Part shown: positions 6,079 to 10,136 of the stretch, in pieces
Layout of the letters: every line of letters starts with the position of its first letter
Numbering within the stretch: the first letter of the stretch is position 1
Source: Holosporales bacterium
GTDB lineage: Bacteria; Pseudomonadota; Alphaproteobacteria; RUG11792
Assembly (NCBI GenBank): GCA_031275915.1
Contig: JAISOC010000069.1
Location: 1-10,136, forward strand
Length of the DNA: 10,136 bases
Direction of reading: 5' to 3'
Made by a program: the position numbers and the translations under genes
Notes under the pieces: model-generated
What the model was told of the DNA's origin: nothing
The model's database searches: none
The model's input: the letters and a program-made list of their open reading frames with translations, nothing else

Positions 6079-8154
6079 ATGTGCGTAGTAGCAAGGGAAG
6101 CTATTAACTGGGGGGGGCAAACTCTCTCCATTGAAACTGGAAAAATTGCTAGACAGGCTGATGGGGCCGTTGTTGTTAAGTATGGAGATACTACAGTTCT
6201 TTGTACATGTGTGTTTCAAAAAACACAAAGTAACGAGGCTAGTTTCTTCCCCCTAACAATTAGTTACCAAGATAGGTTTTATGCTGCTGGAAAAATTCCT
6301 GGAGGATTTATAAAGAGGGAAGGAAAGCCTTCTGACAGAGAGGTTTTAACATCTCGCTTAATAGATAGACCTATTCGCCCCCTCTTCCCCAATGGATTTT
6401 TAAATGAGGTACAGGTGATATGTACAACTTTAAGCTATGACCAAGTGTGTGATCCTGGGATAGCCTCCATGATAGGAGCCTCCGCTGCTCTTTCAATATC
6501 AGGAATTCCCTTTCTTGGACCTATTGCTGGTTGTAATGTTGGATATTCCACCCAAAAAGGATTTATCTTGAATCCAGTTTATAGCTCCATGAGTGACAAC
6601 CTATTGGAACTCACAGTTGCAGGAACCAAAGAAGGAATTTTAATGGTGGAGTCAGAGGCCATGGAATTATCCGAAGAAATCATGCTTGACGCAGTTATGT
6701 TTGGATTTGATTCCTTTCAGCCAGTTATAAAAATGATAGAAGAGCTCAAAAAGAAGGTAAAAAAGGAAACTTTTGAGGTGTCTAGTTACAAAGATCAATA
6801 TGGTGATCTCTCTAAAAGAATAGAAAAATTGATAACAGAGGACATTGTAAATGCTCTATCAATAAAGGAAAAATTGAAAAGAAGAGACAAGATAGAAGAG
6901 GCTAAGAACAAGACTATTGAGGCATTTAAAGAGGAAGCCTCGGAAATTGCAGTAAGTTCTCTTTTCGAAGGACTTCTCTCGGAAATTATGAGAAAAGCAG
7001 TTATGAAAACTGAAAAAAGAGTGGATGGACGAAAACCAGATGAAATTAGACAAATTACCTGTGAGATAGATGTTCTCCCAAAAGTTCATGGGAGTGCCTT
7101 GTTTACTAGGGGAGAAACGCAGGCCCTTGTAGCTACCACTTTGGGTTCTAGTTCTGATGCCCAAATAGTTGATGATATTTTGGGAGACAGAAAAGAAAAA
7201 TTCCTGTTACATTACAATTTCCCTCCGTATTCTGTTGGAGAAACTGGAAGAGTTGGGGCTCCTGGACGTAGAGAAATTGGGCATGGAAAATTGGCATGGA
7301 GAGCCATACATCCAGTCTTACCAGACCATTGTACATTCCCGTATTCTATGAGAGTAGTCTCAGAGATTACAGAATCTAATGGATCTTCTTCTATGGCCAC
7401 AGTTTGTGGGGCCTCTATGTCTTTAATGTCTGCTGGAGTACCTCTAAAGAGCCCAGTTGCAGGAATCGCGATGGGCCTCATTAAGGAAGAGGAAGAATAT
7501 ATTATTCTTTCGGACATTATGGGAGATGAAGATCATCTTGGAGATATGGATTTCAAAGTTGCAGGTTCTGAAAATGGAATAACTGCTCTTCAAATGGATA
7601 TCAAAATCACAAGTATAAATAGGAATATTATAAAGAACTCCCTGGAGCAAGCTCACAAAGGTAGAAAACACATTCTTGAAAAAATGAGGGAGGCCATATC
7701 TGAGAATAGGGATGAGATGAGTCCATCTGCCCCCAGGATAGAAATTGTTCTTATAGACAAAGATAAAATCAGGGACCTCATAGGACCAGGTGGGAAAATG
7801 ATAAAGGAAATTTGCGAAAAAACAGGAGCCAAAATCGATATAGAAGATGATGGTACTGTCTCCGTTTTTTCCAGCAACAAAGTGGGTATGGAAACAGCAA
7901 TATCTATGATTAAATCAGTTGGATGTATGCCGGATGTAGGAGCGATTTTCATTGGAAATGTTGTTAAAATAACCGATTTTGGGGCTTTTGTATCACTTGA
8001 AGGAGGAAGGGAAGGACTACTTCACATAAGCAATATCTCAAATAAAAGGGTAGAACAAGTCTCAGATGTATTAAAAATAGGCCAAGAAGTTAAAGTGAAA
8101 ATTTTGGATATAGACGATAGAAATAGAATCAAATTAACTATGAAGGGATGCTAA
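6079..8154 (+). CDS. pnp: Polynucleotide phosphorylase (polyribonucleotide nucleotidyltransferase)
   Basis: Phosphorolytic 3'-5' exoribonuclease, usually trimeric and a degradosome partner, that releases nucleoside diphosphates. From the ATG it has 691 residues, slightly short of E. coli PNPase (711). Order: first RNase PH domain (about 10-145, with GGFIKREGKPSDREVLTSRLIDRPIRPLFP), helical linker (about 150-305), second RNase PH domain (about 310-540), KH domain (about 555-610, GPGGK at 569-573) and S1 domain (621-690), ending KLTMKGC with no C-terminal tail. Catalytic features are present: the SSSMATVCGASMSLMSAGVPL block, and D479 and D485 in DIMGDEDHLGD, matching E. coli D486 and D492. Start choice is uncertain: TTG codons at 6073 and 6076 lie in frame, and TAGGA (6062-6066) is spaced 6 bases from the first TTG but 12 from the ATG. 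A run of eight G encodes W11-G12-G13. It heads the plus-strand block; rpsO is absent. Confidence 0.97.
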   Translation: MCVVAREAINWGGQTLSIETGKIARQADGAVVVKYGDTTVLCTCVFQKTQSNEASFFPLTISYQDRFYAAGKIPGGFIKREGKPSDREVLTSRLIDRPIRPLFPNGFLNEVQVICTTLSYDQVCDPGIASMIGASAALSISGIPFLGPIAGCNVGYSTQKGFILNPVYSSMSDNLLELTVAGTKEGILMVESEAMELSEEIMLDAVMFGFDSFQPVIKMIEELKKKVKKETFEVSSYKDQYGDLSKRIEKLITEDIVNALSIKEKLKRRDKIEEAKNKTIEAFKEEASEIAVSSLFEGLLSEIMRKAVMKTEKRVDGRKPDEIRQITCEIDVLPKVHGSALFTRGETQALVATTLGSSSDAQIVDDILGDRKEKFLLHYNFPPYSVGETGRVGAPGRREIGHGKLAWRAIHPVLPDHCTFPYSMRVVSEITESNGSSSMATVCGASMSLMSAGVPLKSPVAGIAMGLIKEEEEYIILSDIMGDEDHLGDMDFKVAGSENGITALQMDIKITSINRNIIKNSLEQAHKGRKHILEKMREAISENRDEMSPSAPRIEIVLIDKDKIRDLIGPGGKMIKEICEKTGAKIDIEDDGTVSVFSSNKVGMETAISMIKSVGCMPDVGAIFIGNVVKITDFGAFVSLEGGREGLLHISNISNKRVEQVSDVLKIGQEVKVKILDIDDRNRIKLTMKGC

Positions 8155-8193
8155 CCCTGATATTTGTCTAACAGATGCTAATTTTGATATTTA
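8147..8193 (+). repeat. Imperfect direct repeat, 27-base period, spanning the pnp stop
   Basis: GATGCTAACCCTGATATTT (8147-8165) recurs as GATGCTAATTTTGATATTT (8174-8192), 16 of 19 identical; the only differences are CCC versus TTT. The first copy holds the last two sense codons' end and the TAA of pnp; the second holds the -35 hexamer TTGATA of the next promoter, which the first copy lacks. Confidence 0.55.
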
Positions 8194-8212
8194 TGCAATA
8201 TTGTGTTATAAT
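8184..8212 (+). promoter_or_regulatory. Near-consensus sigma70-type promoter of yraN
   Basis: TTGATA (8184-8189, 5/6) and a perfect TATAAT (8207-8212) are separated by exactly 17 bases. The predicted start is near 8219, about 36 bases before the chosen ATG of yraN. It should drive yraN, the BON lipoprotein gene and perhaps tsaC/sua5 independently of pnp. Confidence 0.7.
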
Positions 8213-8254
8213 ATAATTGTTATTGCTGTGTATGCAGAGGTTACATGGATCAAT

Positions 8255-8695
8255 ATGGGAAGAGATAATATCATCAGCTTGAGCTTTAGTAAAATATCGG
8301 AGCATGAAAACAAATGTCTCAAGCATGCCAATAGAAATTCTCTGAGTTCATATGATAAAGGTATTTCTGCAGAATTATGCGCCAAAAAACACCTTGTTTC
8401 CAAGGGATATAAAATAATAGGACAGAGAGTTAGGAATGAATACGGGGAAATAGATATTATCGCCCAAAAAGGAAATGATGTTGTTGCCTGCGAGGTTAAG
8501 CAGAGAAAAACTCTTGGAAGCTCAAGAGATTGCCTGACAAAAAGACAGAAAGGAAGAATTGCAAGAGCTTTTGCTCTTGTCATTTCTGAAAGAAACGAAA
8601 TCTTTGAAAATTATAGGATAGATGTTGTATGTTTCGATATATATGGAAGAATCGAGCATATAGAGAATGCTTTTTATATCGAAGAAGTCGCTTAG
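8255..8695 (+). CDS. yraN: UPF0102 (YraN) family nuclease-like protein
   Basis: Small predicted protein of the restriction-endonuclease-like fold; the biochemical role of YraN is not settled. It has 146 residues from the ATG at 8255. The family pattern is plain: KGISAELCAKKHLVSKGYKIIGQRVRNEYGEIDIIA with Glu40 and Asp67, then VVACEVKQRK with Glu80 and Lys82, giving the E-D-ExK arrangement of this nuclease fold. The first ~30 residues are an extension beyond the usual 115-130-residue family length. The frame runs back to a TTG at 8201, but that would lie over the TATAAT element, so the ATG at 8255 is preferred. A GAGG (8237-8240) sits 14 bases upstream, spaced better for a 7-codon ATG frame at 8245 that ends within yraN. 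Its 3' end overlaps the BON lipoprotein gene by 29 bases, implying translational coupling. Confidence 0.9.
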   Translation: MGRDNIISLSFSKISEHENKCLKHANRNSLSSYDKGISAELCAKKHLVSKGYKIIGQRVRNEYGEIDIIAQKGNDVVACEVKQRKTLGSSRDCLTKRQKGRIARAFALVISERNEIFENYRIDVVCFDIYGRIEHIENAFYIEEVA

Positions 8696-9263
8696 TTTAT
8701 TTTTCATAACACTAATTTTAATTCTGTCCCTTTCTGGTTGCGTACCAGTAATTTTAGGGGGAGGAATTGGAGCTGCCAGTTATACGGCCATGAGAGACAA
8801 GTCTGTTGACAGTTCAATAAATGACTCTAAAATTGAGACTTTAATAAAATCCAGATTATACAAAATCAGTAGTGAACTACACAGCAATGTCTCTGTTAGT
8901 GTAGACAGGGGATGTGTTCTTTTGACTGGAGCTGTGAGTAATCCTTCTTTGTCCTCTATAGCAGAAAAAGAATCATGGAAAATTCCAGGAGTTATCGTGG
9001 TAGACAACAACATAATAGTAGGAAAAACTCTTGGAGTAACAGAGACAATAAAGGATGGGGCCATAACTTCAAACGCTAGAGGATTATTGATGTGTAACTC
9101 ATCTGTAAAATCTATAAATTATAAAATCAAAACTACTGATGGAGTTGTCTATGTTAGAGGAATAGCGAAATCTAAAGCAGAACTAGAGACTGCCTTGAAT
9201 TCTATTAAACATATACGAGGAGTAAAGAAGGTTGTATCATACGTAATTGTGAAATCTAAATGA
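8667..9263 (+). CDS. Lipoprotein with two BON domains (DolP/YraP/OsmY-like)
   Basis: Predicted outer-membrane lipoprotein of 198 residues. The N-terminus MLFISKKSLSLFFITLILIL is a lipoprotein signal peptide ending in the lipobox LSGC with Cys25 as the lipidated residue; residue 26 is Val, not Asp, so there is no inner-membrane retention signal of the E. coli type. A Gly-rich linker (VILGGGIGAASYTAM) follows, then BON domain 1 (about 53-120) and BON domain 2 (about 130-198). E. coli DolP (191 residues) has the same plan and binds anionic phospholipid for envelope integrity; the same job is inferred here. The ATG at 8667 lies inside the end of yraN. The yraN-BON order matches E. coli with diaA missing between them, which supports orthology to dolP. 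Alternative: another two-BON periplasmic protein of the OsmY group. Confidence 0.9.
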   Translation: MLFISKKSLSLFFITLILILSLSGCVPVILGGGIGAASYTAMRDKSVDSSINDSKIETLIKSRLYKISSELHSNVSVSVDRGCVLLTGAVSNPSLSSIAEKESWKIPGVIVVDNNIIVGKTLGVTETIKDGAITSNARGLLMCNSSVKSINYKIKTTDGVVYVRGIAKSKAELETALNSIKHIRGVKKVVSYVIVKSK

Positions 9264-9301
9264 GTTGTTCTTAAGGCTGTCTTACTGGTAAGAAATAGAA
9301 T

Positions 9302-10136
9302 ATGGATTTAATAGAAAAAACTCTCTCGCTTCTGAAAAAAGGAGAGATTATAGTTGCTCCGACTGATACAGTTTATGGACTCTTTGGGGATGCAACTTCT
9401 GATATCGCTGTACAAAGAATATATAAAATTAAAAACAGGCCAATGTGCAATCCTTTGATCGCTCATGTCTCATCAATTAATATGGCAAAAATGTACACGG
9501 AACTTTCTTCAGAAAATAAGGAACTTATAGATATTTTTTGGGGGAATTCAGGAAGTCCCATCACATTTGTAGTTCCACTGAGGAAAAATTCAAGTATCTC
9601 TAGTTTCGTAACTGCGGGTCTGGGTACTCTGGCAATCCGCATGCCGAGTCATCCTGTTTCCCTTGAAATCATAAACAAATTTGGCAAACCTCTTGCTGCC
9701 CCAAGTGCGAATACTTCAACTTTTCTCAGCCCCACATCTGCAGATATGGTGAAAAAAGATTTGGGAAACAAGGTTCCTCTGATAATAGATGCTGGGAAAT
9801 GTGTAGTTGGAGTCGAATCCACCATCCTTGATATTACAGAGAAACCTTATAGGATACTTAGACATGGAGGACTCCCTCTTGAAGATATAGAAAAAACAAT
9901 AGGACAAAAAATTCTCAAGAAGGCACAGGAAGATGTTATCAGATCTCCAGGAATGATGAAAAAACACTATTCTCCATCTATAAAGGTTCGAATGAACGCG
10001 TCCTTTCCCCTTGAGGGAGAGGCTTTCATAGCCTTTGGGGAGACAGATATAAAATATGATGCAAATCTGAGCGAATCTGGGAGTTTAGCTGAGGCCGCCA
10101 GAAACCTTTTCTCCGCCCTCAAATTTTGTGATGACA
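9302..10136 (+). CDS. Threonylcarbamoyl-AMP synthase, long Sua5 form, 3'-truncated by the window edge
   Basis: Makes L-threonylcarbamoyladenylate from threonine, bicarbonate and ATP, the first step of the t6A37 modification of ANN-decoding tRNAs; TsaD/TsaB/TsaE would complete it. 278 codons are visible from the ATG. The YrdC domain (about 5-190) shows KGEIIVAPTDTVYGLFGDA, the KNRPMCNPL substrate-binding block (44-52), SPITFVV (85-91), LAIRMPSHP (110-118), LAAPSANTS (131-139) and GVESTILDI (170-178). The linker motif SPGMMKKHYSP (215-225) then opens a C-terminal Sua5 domain, so this is the Sua5 type and not the short TsaC type. About 40-60 residues are probably missing at the right edge. It follows the BON gene by 38 bp with no strong Shine-Dalgarno, probably in the same transcript. 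Confidence 0.95.
   Translation, partial: MDLIEKTLSLLKKGEIIVAPTDTVYGLFGDATSDIAVQRIYKIKNRPMCNPLIAHVSSINMAKMYTELSSENKELIDIFWGNSGSPITFVVPLRKNSSISSFVTAGLGTLAIRMPSHPVSLEIINKFGKPLAAPSANTSTFLSPTSADMVKKDLGNKVPLIIDAGKCVVGVESTILDITEKPYRILRHGGLPLEDIEKTIGQKILKKAQEDVIRSPGMMKKHYSPSIKVRMNASFPLEGEAFIAFGETDIKYDANLSESGSLAEAARNLFSALKFCDD

Overview
The window is about 10.1 kb of AT-rich bacterial chromosome with housekeeping gene content. Two blocks of genes point away from a roughly 300-base intergenic region at 5770-6078. The forms of EF-G ([22 protein letters not shown]) and PNPase (start of the type 'INWGGQTLSIETGKIARQADGAV') look alphaproteobacterial. The low GC, simple operons, gene pairs split from their usual neighbours and a BI-1 family protein suggest a host-associated or reduced-genome alphaproteobacterium (Rickettsiales- or Holosporales-like). 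This placement is inferred from reading the sequence, not from a database search.

Left block, minus strand, read from 5739 down to 1: a small secreted protein of unknown function with its own strong promoter; a BI-1/YbhL-type seven-helix membrane protein; proS, 11 bp further on, encoding a prolyl-tRNA synthetase of the archaeal/eukaryotic architecture and ending in a clear intrinsic terminator; then a new promoter and the str operon rpsL-rpsG-fusA. fusA runs off the left edge. The usual upstream neighbour rpoC is absent.

Right block, plus strand, 6079 to 10136: pnp (polynucleotide phosphorylase, not preceded by the usual rpsO); a near-consensus sigma70-type promoter; yraN (UPF0102, nuclease-like); an overlapping gene for a two-BON-domain outer-membrane lipoprotein of the DolP/YraP type; and tsaC/sua5 (threonylcarbamoyl-AMP synthase, long Sua5 form), which runs off the right edge. 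yraN next to a BON lipoprotein recalls the E. coli yraN-diaA-dolP arrangement.

The genes mostly serve translation (S12, S7, EF-G, ProRS, the tRNA t6A precursor enzyme), RNA turnover (PNPase) and envelope upkeep (BON lipoprotein, BI-1-type protein, secreted unknown). I see no mobile-element genes, CRISPR array, tRNA, rRNA, phage or defence genes. The less ordinary points are the ProRS type, the hairpin-rich segment 5854-5991 upstream of pnp (with a Shine-Dalgarno followed by ATG-TAG and ending in a terminator-like stem), an 87-bp inverted-repeat-bounded segment at 4969-5055, a 27-bp-offset repeat that joins the pnp stop to the yraN promoter, and an 8-G run in the start of pnp. I do not see convincing evidence of an undescribed multi-gene system.
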